From Pseudomonas rhizoryzae (GTDB lineage: Bacteria > Pseudomonadota > Gammaproteobacteria > Pseudomonadales > Pseudomonadaceae), in contig NZ_SULM01000008.1 of assembly GCF_005250615.1 (NCBI RefSeq), positions 186,001-250,000 of the forward strand: a stretch of 64,000 nt of DNA, in the 5' to 3' direction. A program made the position numbers and the translations under genes. Under the pieces are notes generated by a model, which was not told where the DNA came from, searched no databases, and saw nothing but the letters and a program-made list of their open reading frames with translations. Shown in pieces: positions 17,599 through 26,926 of the stretch. Numbering within the stretch: position 1 is the first letter of the stretch; the number at the start of each line of letters is the position of its first letter.

Positions 17599-18045
17599 AT
17601 GGACATCGCGGCGGGGGTAAGCCAGAGGTGGGCGGAGAGCTTTTATGGAAATGAATGGCGCTGGCTACAGGTGTCCTTGGCCCGCACGCAGCTGTTGTCG
17701 GTACGCCATGCCCAGGAGATCCAGGCGCGTGCCGTCACTGGCAGGCATTGGCTCAGTAGCGCGGATGGCGACCTGGCGATCAGTCCTGGCGAACAGGTGA
17801 AATTACCTGCCGGGCTAGTCCTGATCGAGGGTGAAGGTGTCCTGCAGTTTGCGCCCGCCACTACGCATGACACCCGGGCTTTTCCATGGCGGCTGAACCC
17901 TTGGTTCAGGCGTCGGGCAAAGGCGTTGGAGATCGCTATCAAACCCAGGAGAGTGATGGATGAGACTGATTGGCATGCTGGATTCACCCTATGTGCGCCG
18001 AGTGGCGATTTCCCTGGATCTACTGGGCGTCGGCTTCGAGCATGA
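17599..18045 (+). CDS. DUF2917 domain protein
   Basis: About 148 aa from ATG 17599, chosen because a GGGGGA ribosome site lies 7-12 bases upstream; an upstream GTG at 17581 is possible. Residues around 30-85 fit DUF2917: QARAVTGRHWLSSADGDLAISPGEQVKLPAG. The function of this family is unknown; it often sits beside LysR genes in pseudomonads. The last 28 codons overlap the start of the GST gene by 86 bases in another frame, which is unusual and suggests a lost stop codon at the original 3' end. Confidence 0.6.
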   Translation: MDIAAGVSQRWAESFYGNEWRWLQVSLARTQLLSVRHAQEIQARAVTGRHWLSSADGDLAISPGEQVKLPAGLVLIEGEGVLQFAPATTHDTRAFPWRLNPWFRRRAKALEIAIKPRRVMDETDWHAGFTLCAPSGDFPGSTGRRLRA

Positions 18046-18568
18046 GCCCCTGTCCGTCTTCAGTAGCTTCGAGGCGTTCTCCCGGATCAATCCGGTGGTC
18101 AAGGCGCCGACCCTGGTGTTGGATGACGGCACGGTACTGATGGACTCGACGTTGATCATCGACTACTTCGAGAGCCTCAGTGCTCCCGCCAACAAGTTGT
18201 TGCCGCAACAACCCCAGGCCCTGGCCGCTGCCCTGCGTATCCTGGGACTCGCATTGGCCGTGTGCGAGAAAAGCGTGCAACTGGTCTATGAGCGCAAGCT
18301 GCGTCCGGCAGAAAAGCTTCATCTGCCCTGGGTCGAGCGCGTCACCCAGCAGTTGCGGGCCGCCTGTGTCGAACTGGACAGGCAGTGGTCCGCCCGGCCA
18401 GTACAAGGCGAGCGGCCGGATCAGGCGGCCCTTACCACCGCCGTGGCCTGGTCGTTCATGCAACTGATGGTGCCCGAGGTCGTTCCGGCCGGTGATTTCC
18501 CTGCCCTTGAAGCCCATGCGGCGCGCCTGGAACAGACCGATCTGTTCAAGCGCTATCCGCTCGCCTGA
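17960..18568 (+). CDS. Glutathione S-transferase family protein
   Basis: A 202-aa cytosolic GST. The thioredoxin-like N-terminal domain reads MRLIGMLDSPYVRRVAISLDLLGV, with serine 9 as the candidate catalytic residue, then VKAPTLVLDDGTVLMDSTLIIDYFE (cis-Pro and the glutathione-binding DS pair). The helical C-terminal domain covers about 90-202. AGGAG precedes the start at a normal distance. It overlaps the DUF2917 gene and is likely co-transcribed under the divergent LysR regulator. Substrate unknown. Confidence 0.88.
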   Translation: MRLIGMLDSPYVRRVAISLDLLGVGFEHEPLSVFSSFEAFSRINPVVKAPTLVLDDGTVLMDSTLIIDYFESLSAPANKLLPQQPQALAAALRILGLALAVCEKSVQLVYERKLRPAEKLHLPWVERVTQQLRAACVELDRQWSARPVQGERPDQAALTTAVAWSFMQLMVPEVVPAGDFPALEAHAARLEQTDLFKRYPLA

Positions 18569-18703
18569 TCGTGGGTGCGGTTCGAGCCGGGTTCGACGGC
18601 GCCGCTTTCCCGTTCTGCCGTCCGCTCCTTATCGCGAGCCGTCGTCATGGAAAGGCTGGCGAAAAAGGGTCGTACACTATTGTGTAGTGAGCGGCGAACG
18701 TCG

Positions 18704-19624
18704 CTAGAGACTGTCCGGATCGCCGATGAACATCTGGATCCGCGACCTCAGCCAGCGCTCGCCGGGGTCGTGGTCCTGGGCGCCGCTCCAGGCCATGGGC
18801 AGTTCGTGGCCGCCGTCGCGCAGTTCCTCGGGCGGGTCTTCGTATCTCAGGCCGCCGGCGCTGGCCAGCAGCCGGGCGGTGTAGTCCGGCACCATCACCA
18901 GCAGGTCGGTTTCCGCCAGCAGCGACCCCAGGCCGTTGAACTGGGGCACCGCCAGCACCACCCGGCGCTGGCGGCCGAGCTTGTCCAGCAACTCGTCGAC
19001 ATAGCCGGTGAGGTCGCCGGCATAGGACACCAGGGCATGGGGCCGGGCGCAGTATTCGTCCAGGGTCAGGCGCCCGGGCTTGCTGTCGGCGCGCAGCACC
19101 TTGAAGCCGAAGCGACGCACCGGCCTTCTCTTCGAATTGGCTGGCAATTCCTCGGTATAGCCCACCGCCACGGTGATCTCGCCGGAGGCCAGCATGCCGG
19201 CGGCGGTCAGGTAGTTCATCCGCCGTACCACCAGGGTGGTGCCTGGCGCCTCGATGCGGATGCGTCGGAGCAGCGGCGGCAGCAGGGCGAATTCGACGTC
19301 ATCGGACAGGCCGACGCGAAATACCCGGTCGGCGCTGGCCGGCTCGAAACTCTGGGTCCGGCTCACCGCGCTGGAGATCTGGTCCAGCGCCGGTGACAGC
19401 AGGGCGGCGATTTCCTGGGCGCGCGGGGTGGGTTCCATGCTGCGCCCGGTGCGGACGAACAGCGGATCGTCGAACAGGGTACGCAGGCGGGCCAGGGCGG
19501 CGCTGATCGCCGGCTGGCCGAGAAACAGCTTTTCCGCGGCACGGGTGACGCTGCGTTCGAGCATCAGGGTCTCGAACACGATGAGCAGATTGAGGTCGAC
19601 GCGGCGCAGATCGGTACGGTTCAT
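18704..19624 (-). CDS. mexT: LysR-family activator MexT
   Basis: A 306-aa LTTR. The start MNRTDLRRVDLNLLIVFETLM and the segments GQPAISAALARLRTLFDDPLF, LSDDVEFALLPPLL, LASGEITVAVGYTEELPANSKRR and LTLDEYCARPHALVSYAGDL agree closely with P. aeruginosa MexT as I remember it. MexT activates mexEF-oprN and mexS in response to electrophile or disulfide stress. It is divergent from mexS, as in P. aeruginosa. The difference is that mexE does not follow directly: 4.4 kb with five other genes lies between them. The ORF is intact, with no frameshift of the kind that inactivates MexT in laboratory strains. Confidence 0.85.
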   Translation of the reverse strand: MNRTDLRRVDLNLLIVFETLMLERSVTRAAEKLFLGQPAISAALARLRTLFDDPLFVRTGRSMEPTPRAQEIAALLSPALDQISSAVSRTQSFEPASADRVFRVGLSDDVEFALLPPLLRRIRIEAPGTTLVVRRMNYLTAAGMLASGEITVAVGYTEELPANSKRRPVRRFGFKVLRADSKPGRLTLDEYCARPHALVSYAGDLTGYVDELLDKLGRQRRVVLAVPQFNGLGSLLAETDLLVMVPDYTARLLASAGGLRYEDPPEELRDGGHELPMAWSGAQDHDPGERWLRSRIQMFIGDPDSL

Positions 19625-19631
19625 TCAGGCC

Positions 19632-19677
19632 CCGATAGGGAGTGGATCGATACCCCCGATGTCCATTATCGATAGGG
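19632..19677. promoter_or_regulatory. mexT-mexS intergenic repeats, candidate LysR/MexT sites
   Basis: Three related elements cluster here: CGATAGGG (19633-19640), ATCGATACCCCC (19646-19657) and ATCGATAGGGAT (19668-19679). The middle one, read on the minus strand as ATCG-N5-ATCGAT, resembles the first two blocks of a MexT box. Likely autoregulation or activation of mexS; inference only. Confidence 0.4.
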
Positions 19678-19774
19678 ATGCATAGAATCCTAAGGCAAGG
19701 CTGGTTAGAGTCCTAGCCATAAGCAGTCCGCCTCGGCAATCGTTCCGGGGTCGGCATCAACGCGAGGTAGTCCC

Positions 19775-20791
19775 ATGTCCCGCCTGATCCAGTTCACCGA
19801 GTTTGGCCCGCCGGAGGTGCTCACCTGCATCGATCGGCCCACCCCCGTGGCGGGGCCTGGCGAGGTGTTGGTGCGGGTAGAGGCCATCGGCGTGAGCTGG
19901 TATGACGTGCTCTGGCGGCAGAATCTGGCCCCCGAACAGGCCAATCCGCCGGCGGGTCTTGGCTGTGAACTCGCCGGCGTGGTCACCGCCCTAGGCGAAG
20001 GCGTCGCCGACCTGGCGGTCGGTGATCGCGTGGCCAGCTTCCTCGGCCACGACATCAATCGCTATCCGGCCTATGGCGATGAGCTGGTCTATCCGGCCAC
20101 CTCCCTGGTGCGCTACCCGGACGTCCTCACCCCGGCGGAAGCCGCGGTGCACTACAACCCGCTGCTCACCGTCTATACCGCGCTGATGCACCAGGCCCGG
20201 CTGCAACCGGGCGAATGGGTGCTGATCACCGATGCCAGTCGCTGCTGCGGCCCGGCGTCCGTCCAACTGGCCAAGGCCTTGGGCGGTCGGGTCATCGCCA
20301 CCACCCATGACGCCGCTGACCGTGACTACCTGCGCGAACTGGGCGCTGAAAAGGTCATCGCCGCGGAGGAAGAGGATCTGGTCAGCCGTATCGCCAGCAT
20401 CACCGATGGCGTTGGCGTGCATGTCGCCCTGGATGCCCTGGGCGGGCCGCAGTTGGCCCTGCTCGGCGAGGCCATGGCGCCACGCGGTCGGCTGCTGCTC
20501 TATGGCCTCAACGGCGGCAACCAGACCCCGCTGCCGGCCTGCGCGGCCTTCAAGAAGAAGTTCAAGCTCTATATCCACTGCGTGCAGGACTTCACCGGCC
20601 AGCCGGACATGGGCCTGGAAGCGGATTGCGCCGCGGTGCGCGAAGCCTTGCAGCACCTCGACCAACTGACCCGCGACCGCCTGCTCAAGGCGCAGATCAA
20701 GCAGGTTTTTCCCTTCGAGCAGTACGTCGAGGCCCATCGCTGCATGGAGCAGTGCCCTACCCGGGGACGGGTGGTGATCAGCGTCGACTAG
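19775..20791 (+). CDS. mexS: Zinc-independent MDR-type oxidoreductase MexS
   Basis: A 338-aa quinone oxidoreductase-type member of the medium-chain dehydrogenase superfamily, same length as P. aeruginosa MexS. The GroES-like domain holds FTEFGPPEVLTCIDRPTPVAGPGEVLVRVEAIGVSWYDVLWR; the nucleotide-binding domain includes GEWVLITDASRCCGPASVQLAKALGGRVI near 145-175. In P. aeruginosa, loss of MexS raises an internal electrophile that triggers MexT. It is transcribed away from mexT across a 150-base gap and ends before a strong bidirectional terminator. Confidence 0.82.
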   Translation: MSRLIQFTEFGPPEVLTCIDRPTPVAGPGEVLVRVEAIGVSWYDVLWRQNLAPEQANPPAGLGCELAGVVTALGEGVADLAVGDRVASFLGHDINRYPAYGDELVYPATSLVRYPDVLTPAEAAVHYNPLLTVYTALMHQARLQPGEWVLITDASRCCGPASVQLAKALGGRVIATTHDAADRDYLRELGAEKVIAAEEEDLVSRIASITDGVGVHVALDALGGPQLALLGEAMAPRGRLLLYGLNGGNQTPLPACAAFKKKFKLYIHCVQDFTGQPDMGLEADCAAVREALQHLDQLTRDRLLKAQIKQVFPFEQYVEAHRCMEQCPTRGRVVISVD

Positions 20792-20800
20792 CCGTCTCAG

Positions 20801-20839
20801 CCATAAAAAACCCGCGCCTTGGCGTGGGTTTTTTATGGC
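20801..20839. terminator. Bidirectional intrinsic terminator
   Basis: CCATAAAAAACCCGCGCC and GGCGTGGGTTTTTTATGG pair almost perfectly; A- and T-runs flank the GC stem on both strands. It serves mexS from the left and the acyltransferase gene from the right. Confidence 0.92.
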
Positions 20840-20847
20840 TGGTTGCC

Positions 20848-21909
20848 TTAGGCGGTAGCCTTCTTCTGCAAGGGCGGGGTAGCGCGGTTCACCCGCGTCT
20901 TGGCACCGAAGAAGGCCACGCTGAGGAAATGCAGCGGGCTGATGCGCTCCAGCACCAGCTTGAGCGCCACGGGCAGGAACAGGCCCATCACCATGCTGAC
21001 GCTGAAGACCACCCAGACGTCGTGTACCTGCAGCTTGTTCAACACGATACGGGCACCGGCGGTACCGAAGACGTGGAACAGGTAGATCTCGAAGGAGAAG
21101 TAGCCCAGCCAGGCCAATGGCTTGAAGTAGAAGCGGCGGGCGATCAGCAGGCTGATGGCCGCCAGCCCCAGGGCAGTGCCGATCACCGCCATGTCGGTCT
21201 CGTCGAGATCGACCAATTCGAACAGGTAGGCCTGATCGATGGCCACCAGGATGGCGAGCGCCACCGCCATGGCGGTCACGTTGCGGCGGGTGATGAGCTG
21301 CTCGCCGAAGCGGTAGAGGCCCAGGCCCAGCAGGAAGAAGGGGAACAACTGCACCGCCTTGTACAGGCTGAACAGGTCCGGGAAGCTCTCCCAGGCGAAG
21401 GAGGCTGCCAGGGCCACGGCGAAGACCAGGCCGAAATTGCGCAGGGTCAGCAGCAGGCCGGCTTTCTCCAGCAGGGCGATGACCACGAAGATGCAGAAGA
21501 TCGACTGCAGGAACCAGAAGTGCGCGTAGCTGAAGAAGTAGATGCTGAAGATATCGGTCAGCTGGGGTTTGTAGTTGGTGTTGGGCACGGCCATCTGCAA
21601 GGCGAAGAACAGCGTCGACACCACCAGCAGCGGAATGCCGATACGCTTGAACTTGCCTTGGTAGAAACGCGACAGGTCGCTGTTGGTGTTCACCGGACGC
21701 AACGCATAGACGTAACCGGAAATCGCCGTGAACAGCGGCATTCGGATATAGACGAGGGAGTCGTAGAGATAGCGCAGCAGGGAGTCGTCGGACACCTTCA
21801 TGCCCAGGGTGGAAGAACTGCCAATCACGTGGCCCGCTACCATCAGAAACAGCGCCAGTCCGCGAATGGTCTCTATTCGCAGATCCTTCTCAGGCGTGGT
21901 CTTGGTCAT
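20848..21909 (-). CDS. Acyltransferase 3 family membrane protein
   Basis: A 353-aa integral membrane protein with about ten helices. The first segment has the catalytic signature IRGLALFLMVAGHVIG with the conserved His near residue 27; SLVYIRMPLFTAISGYVYAL follows, with the usual RMPLF element. Such proteins O-acetylate or succinylate surface polysaccharides, lipids or glucans using acyl-CoA. No polysaccharide genes flank it, so its substrate is open. The tail is basic and cytoplasmic. Confidence 0.88.
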   Translation of the reverse strand: MTKTTPEKDLRIETIRGLALFLMVAGHVIGSSSTLGMKVSDDSLLRYLYDSLVYIRMPLFTAISGYVYALRPVNTNSDLSRFYQGKFKRIGIPLLVVSTLFFALQMAVPNTNYKPQLTDIFSIYFFSYAHFWFLQSIFCIFVVIALLEKAGLLLTLRNFGLVFAVALAASFAWESFPDLFSLYKAVQLFPFFLLGLGLYRFGEQLITRRNVTAMAVALAILVAIDQAYLFELVDLDETDMAVIGTALGLAAISLLIARRFYFKPLAWLGYFSFEIYLFHVFGTAGARIVLNKLQVHDVWVVFSVSMVMGLFLPVALKLVLERISPLHFLSVAFFGAKTRVNRATPPLQKKATA

Positions 21910-22210
21910 GCTGAGTCCTCTGTACTGGCTAAAGCGGGACAGCGATTCCTCGAAGGGTGACGGGGAACAGGTGTCGGCGCATCGATCATCTGAGCCCGGT
22001 GAGCTTAGGCTAGTTCGCTCCCCTGCTTGCAGAGCTGCCCCGAAAAGCCCGGCTTTTCTTGCGCTGCATCACTTTTCCGTGAAGTGATTCCTCAAAGTGT
22101 GAACTCGTAACGGCAGCGAACCCCGGCGATTAAGGTGGCATTTAGCCAGTTTTAAGGATTCCTTAAGCCAAGTTGCCAAGCGATGGCGGCCAGTGCGGCC
22201 GCCGGGTTGC
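21910..22210. other. Intergenic region with palindromes upstream of the acyltransferase gene
   Basis: No gene is supported in these 301 bases. Three symmetric elements are visible: GAAAAGC-CCG-GCTTTTC (22042-22058), CACTT-TTCCGTG-AAGTG (22071-22087), and TTAAGG-ATT-CCTTAA (22152-22166). The last is a good candidate for a repressor site; the first could also terminate transcription coming from the YciI gene. Confidence 0.45.
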
Positions 22211-22507
22211 CTAGACGAAGGCCTTGCCGTCGAGTACGGCCTTGCGCCAACGGGTGATACGAACTTCGCTCGGCAGGCCGACCTTGCTGAACGGGTCCTG
22301 GGCCAGGAAGGCTTCCGCTTCGGCGCGGGTCTCCACGTCGACGATGTAGACGCTGCCGCTGGGCGTTGCGCCGTCGTCGCTGAGCTTGGCACCGCAGGCC
22401 AGCAGGGCGGCGGCGTTTTCCCGCAGGAAGTCCAGGTGCGCGGGGCGATGCTCTTGGCGCAGGGCCAGGCTGTCCGGCTTGTCGAAGGTCTCGATCAGAA
22501 AAGGCAT
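22211..22507 (-). CDS. YciI family protein
   Basis: A 98-aa ferredoxin-like fold protein. It has HLDFLRENAAALLACGAKLSDDG and the SVYIVDVETRAEAEAFLAQDPFSKVGL segment typical of YciI/YCII proteins, including the conserved His and the DPF element near residue 71. Functions in the family range from dehalogenase-like to unknown. The gene stands alone, divergent from the binding protein. Confidence 0.85.
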   Translation of the reverse strand: MPFLIETFDKPDSLALRQEHRPAHLDFLRENAAALLACGAKLSDDGATPSGSVYIVDVETRAEAEAFLAQDPFSKVGLPSEVRITRWRKAVLDGKAFV

Positions 22508-22651
22508 GGCAGGCTCCGAAAAGGATGGCGGCCCCAGCGGCCGCCGCCGGCGCAGGGTGGCGCGATCCTGGGCGCAGCGTCAATCGCCTGTTGGACGACA
22601 GACCGCTGCTTTCACCTGGGCATAGCCATAGCAGAGAAACGTATTAAACAT

Positions 22652-22665
22652 TCTTTTATAAAAGA
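22652..22665 (+). promoter_or_regulatory. Palindrome in the promoter of the sulfonate-type binding protein
   Basis: A perfect 14-bp palindrome, TCTTTTATAAAAGA, lies 41 bases before the start codon in an AT-rich block. It can be an operator overlapping a -10 element (TATAAAA). No regulator is coded nearby. Confidence 0.45.
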
Positions 22666-22705
22666 TCCATCCTGGCCTTCTTTAATGGAATATAAGGAGG
22701 TTCCC

Positions 22706-23659
22706 ATGCGGTTGTCCTTCCGGCGTCTCGCACGTCTCTTCGTGGTGCTGGCAGTCGCGCTCGGCATATTGGCACCGGTGCAGGCGGCTGAGCAGCAGCT
22801 GCGCATCGGCTATCAGAAAGGCGGTGGTCTACTGGCCGTACTCAAGGCCCAGGGGACCTTGGAAAAGGCCCTGGGGGCCCAGGGTTACCAGGTGACCTGG
22901 CGTGAATTCCAGGCCGGGCCGCAGCTCTTGGAGGCCCTCAACGCGGGCAGCGTCGACATCGGCTACACCGGTTCGCCGCCGCCGATCTTCGCCCAGGCCG
23001 CTGGTGTCGATCTGGTCTACCTGGGAGCCGAGCCGGCCAGCGAGTCGGTTGAGGCCATCGTGGTGCCGAGCGGCTCGGCGATCCGTGCGGTCAGCGAGCT
23101 CAAGGGCAAGCAGGTAGCGGTGCAGAAGGGTTCGAGCGCCAACTTCCTGCTGGTCGCCGCCCTGAACAAGGCCGGTCTCACCCTCAAGGACATCCAGCCG
23201 GTCTACCTGGCACCGGCCGATGCCCGCGCGGCCTTCGCCAACGGCTCGGTGGCTGCCTGGGCGATCTGGGACCCCTATCTGGCCGCCATCCAGCAGAGCC
23301 AGTCGGTGCGCGTCCTGGCGGACTATAAAGGTCTGCTGCAGCCCAATAGTTTCTATGAAGGTTCGCGGCGTTTCGCCGATGCCCACCCCCAGGTGATCCA
23401 GCTGCTGCTGGCGGAGCTGGCCAAGGCCGGGGCCTGGGCCAACACCCACAAGCCGGAGGTGAGCCGCATCCTGGCCGAGCAGATCGGTCTACCGGAATCG
23501 GTGATCGCCACCTGGCAGGCGCGGACCCGCTATGGCGTCACCCCGCTGACCCCCGAGATCATCGCCACCCAGCAGAAGACCGCCGATGTCTTCTATGACC
23601 AGGGGCTGATTCCGCGCAAGGTGGGTGTCAGCCGGGCGGTCTGGCACGCGCCGCGCTAG
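22706..23659 (+). CDS. Aliphatic sulfonate-type ABC substrate-binding protein (SsuA family)
   Basis: A 317-aa periplasmic protein, with signal peptide at 1-28 ending VQAA. The mature start EQQLRIGYQKGGGLLAVLKAQGTLE and the segments GPQLLEALNAGSVDIGYTGSPPPIFAQAAG, LKGKQVAVQKGSSANFLLVAAL and AAWAIWDPYLAA are SsuA/TauA-like. An almost ideal TAAGGAGG site precedes ATG 22706; an extension to 22193 is spurious. No permease or ATPase is next to it, so it either feeds a remote SsuBC-type transporter or has another role. Confidence 0.88.
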   Translation: MRLSFRRLARLFVVLAVALGILAPVQAAEQQLRIGYQKGGGLLAVLKAQGTLEKALGAQGYQVTWREFQAGPQLLEALNAGSVDIGYTGSPPPIFAQAAGVDLVYLGAEPASESVEAIVVPSGSAIRAVSELKGKQVAVQKGSSANFLLVAALNKAGLTLKDIQPVYLAPADARAAFANGSVAAWAIWDPYLAAIQQSQSVRVLADYKGLLQPNSFYEGSRRFADAHPQVIQLLLAELAKAGAWANTHKPEVSRILAEQIGLPESVIATWQARTRYGVTPLTPEIIATQQKTADVFYDQGLIPRKVGVSRAVWHAPR

Positions 23660-23674
23660 ATTCAGCTGTCGCTA

Positions 23675-24460
23675 CTAGGCGCGCCGCGGCAACAGATAGC
23701 CCAGCAGAAACATCCCGGCCGCGGCCACTACCACCGAGGGGCCGGCCGGGGTGTCCTGGTACCAAGACAGGGTCAGTCCCAGGCACACCGCCACCATGCC
23801 CAGCAGGCTGGCGCCACAAGCCATCTGCTCCGGGCTGCGGGCGTGTCTTTGAGCGGTGGCGGCGGGGATGATCAGCAGCGAGGTGATCAGCAGCACCCCG
23901 ACGATCTTCATGGCCACGGCGATGACGATGGCCACCAGCAGCATCAGCGCCAGGCGGATCCAGGTCACCGGCAGGCCTTCGACCTGGGCCAGTTCCTCGT
24001 GCACGGTGATGGCCAGGAGTGGTCGCCACAGCCAGGCCAGGGCCACCAGCACCAGGGCGCTGCCGCCGAGAATCCAACGCAGATCGCTGGGACCCACTGC
24101 CAGCAGATCGCCGAACAGATAGCTCATCAGGTCGACCCGCACCTCGTGCATGAACGACAGCGCCACCAACCCCAGCGACAGGGTGCTATGGGCGAGGATG
24201 CCGAGCAGGGTGTCCGCCGCCAGCCCCCGGCGCCGCTGCAGCACCACCAGTACCACGGCCAGCGCCAGGCAGCCGACGGTGACGGTCAGCGTCGGGCTGA
24301 CATCCAGCAGGAAGCCCAGCGCCACTCCGAGCAGGGCGGCGTGGGACAGGGTGTCGCCAAAATAGGCCATGCGCCGCCAGACCACGAAGGAGCCGAGCGG
24401 ACCGGCGACCAGGGCGAGAGCGAGACCGGCGAGCAGGGCATACAGCAGAAAATCAGCCAT
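23675..24460 (-). CDS. znuB: Zinc ABC transporter permease ZnuB
   Basis: A 261-aa ABC-3 family permease from ATG 24460 ([12 protein letters not shown]), which overlaps znuC by 8 bases. It has about eight helices, the [21 protein letters not shown] region near 30-50 and a [18 protein letters not shown] stretch near 185-200, both characteristic of metal permeases. With ZnuA and ZnuC it imports zinc. It is the last gene of zur-znuC-znuB. Confidence 0.93.
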   Translation of the reverse strand: MADFLLYALLAGLALALVAGPLGSFVVWRRMAYFGDTLSHAALLGVALGFLLDVSPTLTVTVGCLALAVVLVVLQRRRGLAADTLLGILAHSTLSLGLVALSFMHEVRVDLMSYLFGDLLAVGPSDLRWILGGSALVLVALAWLWRPLLAITVHEELAQVEGLPVTWIRLALMLLVAIVIAVAMKIVGVLLITSLLIIPAATAQRHARSPEQMACGASLLGMVAVCLGLTLSWYQDTPAGPSVVVAAAGMFLLGYLLPRRA

Positions 24461-25223
24461 GCTTGCAGTGGGCTCCATGGACATGCGGCGTCTTGACCAC
24501 GCTGCCGTGCAGGTCGTGGGCGTGATCGTGATGATGGTGGTAGATGGCCAGGTTGCGCGCGCTCTGGCCGAACAGCGCCTGGTAGGCCGGATCGCCGCTG
24601 ACCTGCTCGGGATGGCCGGAGCAGCAGACGTGGCGATTGAGGCAGATCACCTGATCGGTGGCGCCCATCACCAGGTGCAGGTCGTGGGACACCATCAGCA
24701 CGCCGCAGCCATGGCGTTCGCGCAACTGGCCGATCAGGCGGTAGAGCTCGCTCTGGCCGTTGATGTCGACGCCCTGCACGGGTTCGTCGAGCACCAGCAA
24801 TTCGGGTTGGCGCAGCAGGGCGCGGGCCAGCAGCACCCGCTGCAACTCGCCGCCGGAAATGCTCTGCAGGGGGCTGTCGATCACCCCCTCGGCGCCCACT
24901 TCGCCCAGCGCGGATAAGGCACTGGCGCGAGTCACGCCCGGTACCAGACGCAGGAAGCGCAGCACCGACAGCGGCAGGGTGGCATCCACCTGCAGCTTTT
25001 GCGGCATGTAGCCGATGCGCAACCGCGGCCGGCGCCAGACGCTGCCGCGCTCCGGCGTCAGCAGGCCGAGCACGCTGCGCACCAGGGTGGTCTTGCCGGC
25101 GCCATTGGGACCGATGAGGGTGACGATGCGGCCGGGGTCGAGGGTGAGACTCACCTGATCGAGTACCGCCTGGCCGGCGAAGGTCACGCTGACGTCCTGC
25201 AGCCGGATCAGCGCCTCGCTCAT
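24453..25223 (-). CDS. znuC: Zinc ABC transporter ATP-binding protein ZnuC
   Basis: A 256-aa ATPase from ATG 25223. Walker A is GPNGAGKTT near 36-44, the signature is [15 protein letters not shown] near 138-152, and Walker B is [12 protein letters not shown] near 158. The C-terminal tail is histidine-rich ([12 protein letters not shown] and [10 protein letters not shown]), a zinc-linked trait. It overlaps zur by 4 bases upstream and znuB by 8 downstream. Confidence 0.94.
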   Translation of the reverse strand: MSEALIRLQDVSVTFAGQAVLDQVSLTLDPGRIVTLIGPNGAGKTTLVRSVLGLLTPERGSVWRRPRLRIGYMPQKLQVDATLPLSVLRFLRLVPGVTRASALSALGEVGAEGVIDSPLQSISGGELQRVLLARALLRQPELLVLDEPVQGVDINGQSELYRLIGQLRERHGCGVLMVSHDLHLVMGATDQVICLNRHVCCSGHPEQVSGDPAYQALFGQSARNLAIYHHHHDHAHDLHGSVVKTPHVHGAHCKHG

Positions 25224-25705
25224 GCCTGCTTCCGGCAGGCGGCGCATTGGCCGATGACTTCCACGGTCTGGCCTTCCACCTGGAAACCCACGGCGCTGGC
25301 GCCGTCGAGGATGGCCTGGTGCACGGCCGGTTGTTCCAGCTCGATGCTCACCTGGCAGCTGCGGCAGATCAGGAACTGGCCTTGGTGCGCTTCGCCGGGA
25401 TGGTTGCAGCCGACGAAGGCGTTGAGCGAGGCGATGCGGTGCACCAGGCCGTTCTCGACGAGGAAGTCCAGCGCCCGGTAGACGGTGGGCGGTGCCGCCC
25501 GGCGGCCGTCCTGCTCGCTGAGCACGGCCAGGATGTCGTAGGCACCGAGTGGCTTGTGGCTTTGCCAGACCAGCTCCAGTACCCGTTTGCGCAGGTCGGT
25601 GAGGCGCACGCCGGCGCGGCGGCAGAGGTCATCGGCCTCGGCCAGTGCATGGGCGACGCAGCGCGAATGATCATGGGGTCGAAAGGCCAGGGGGGCGTCG
25701 GACAT
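25220..25705 (-). CDS. zur: Zinc uptake regulator Zur (Fur family)
   Basis: A 161-aa metal-dependent repressor. The DNA-binding part covers [30 protein letters not shown] and [20 protein letters not shown]. Structural zinc cysteines appear as CRSC (about 114-117) and CAAC near the C-terminus; the regulatory site is suggested by H and C residues in [15 protein letters not shown]. It is the first gene of zur-znuCB and lies divergent from znuA across a Zur-box-like sequence, so it probably represses both directions when zinc is ample. Confidence 0.93.
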   Translation of the reverse strand: MSDAPLAFRPHDHSRCVAHALAEADDLCRRAGVRLTDLRKRVLELVWQSHKPLGAYDILAVLSEQDGRRAAPPTVYRALDFLVENGLVHRIASLNAFVGCNHPGEAHQGQFLICRSCQVSIELEQPAVHQAILDGASAVGFQVEGQTVEVIGQCAACRKQA

Positions 25706-25727
25706 GGAGCGATACCTTAGGAGCTAG

Positions 25728-25746
25728 GACGTTATTATATTGCACC
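25728..25746. promoter_or_regulatory. Candidate Zur box between zur and znuA
   Basis: ACGTTATTATATTGCAC lies midway between the divergent starts. It matches most positions of the gammaproteobacterial core TGTTATANTATAACA, allowing about four mismatches. The position is right for joint control of zur-znuCB and znuA. Confidence 0.65.
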
Positions 25747-25770
25747 TCTCTTAAGAATCGGGACTTTCAC

Positions 25771-26772
<1,002 letters not shown>

Positions 26773-26833
26773 GGTCCTTGGGCGATGGACGTGGGGAGCT
26801 ACCGTCCGTCGTCCTTGACCCACCCTTGACATT

Positions 26834-26889
26834 GTTCAGCTTGCGTTCAGGACGAGTTCAGGGAGCGTTCAGGGCCATTGGCCTAATCT
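26834..26889 (+). promoter_or_regulatory. Fourfold PhoP box with -10 element
   Basis: Four exact GTTCAG hexamers start at 26834, 26845, 26856 and 26867, each 11 bases apart. A -10-like TAATCT (26884-26889) follows 11 bases after the last repeat, the spacing used by PhoP-activated promoters that lack a -35 box. Known PhoP boxes are two half-sites with 5-base spacers; four in phase is a double box. Predicted transcription starts near 26895. Confidence 0.85.
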
Positions 26890-26926
26890 GCAACTGTCAG
26901 ATCAGCAACGCCGAGGTCTCCCGGAT

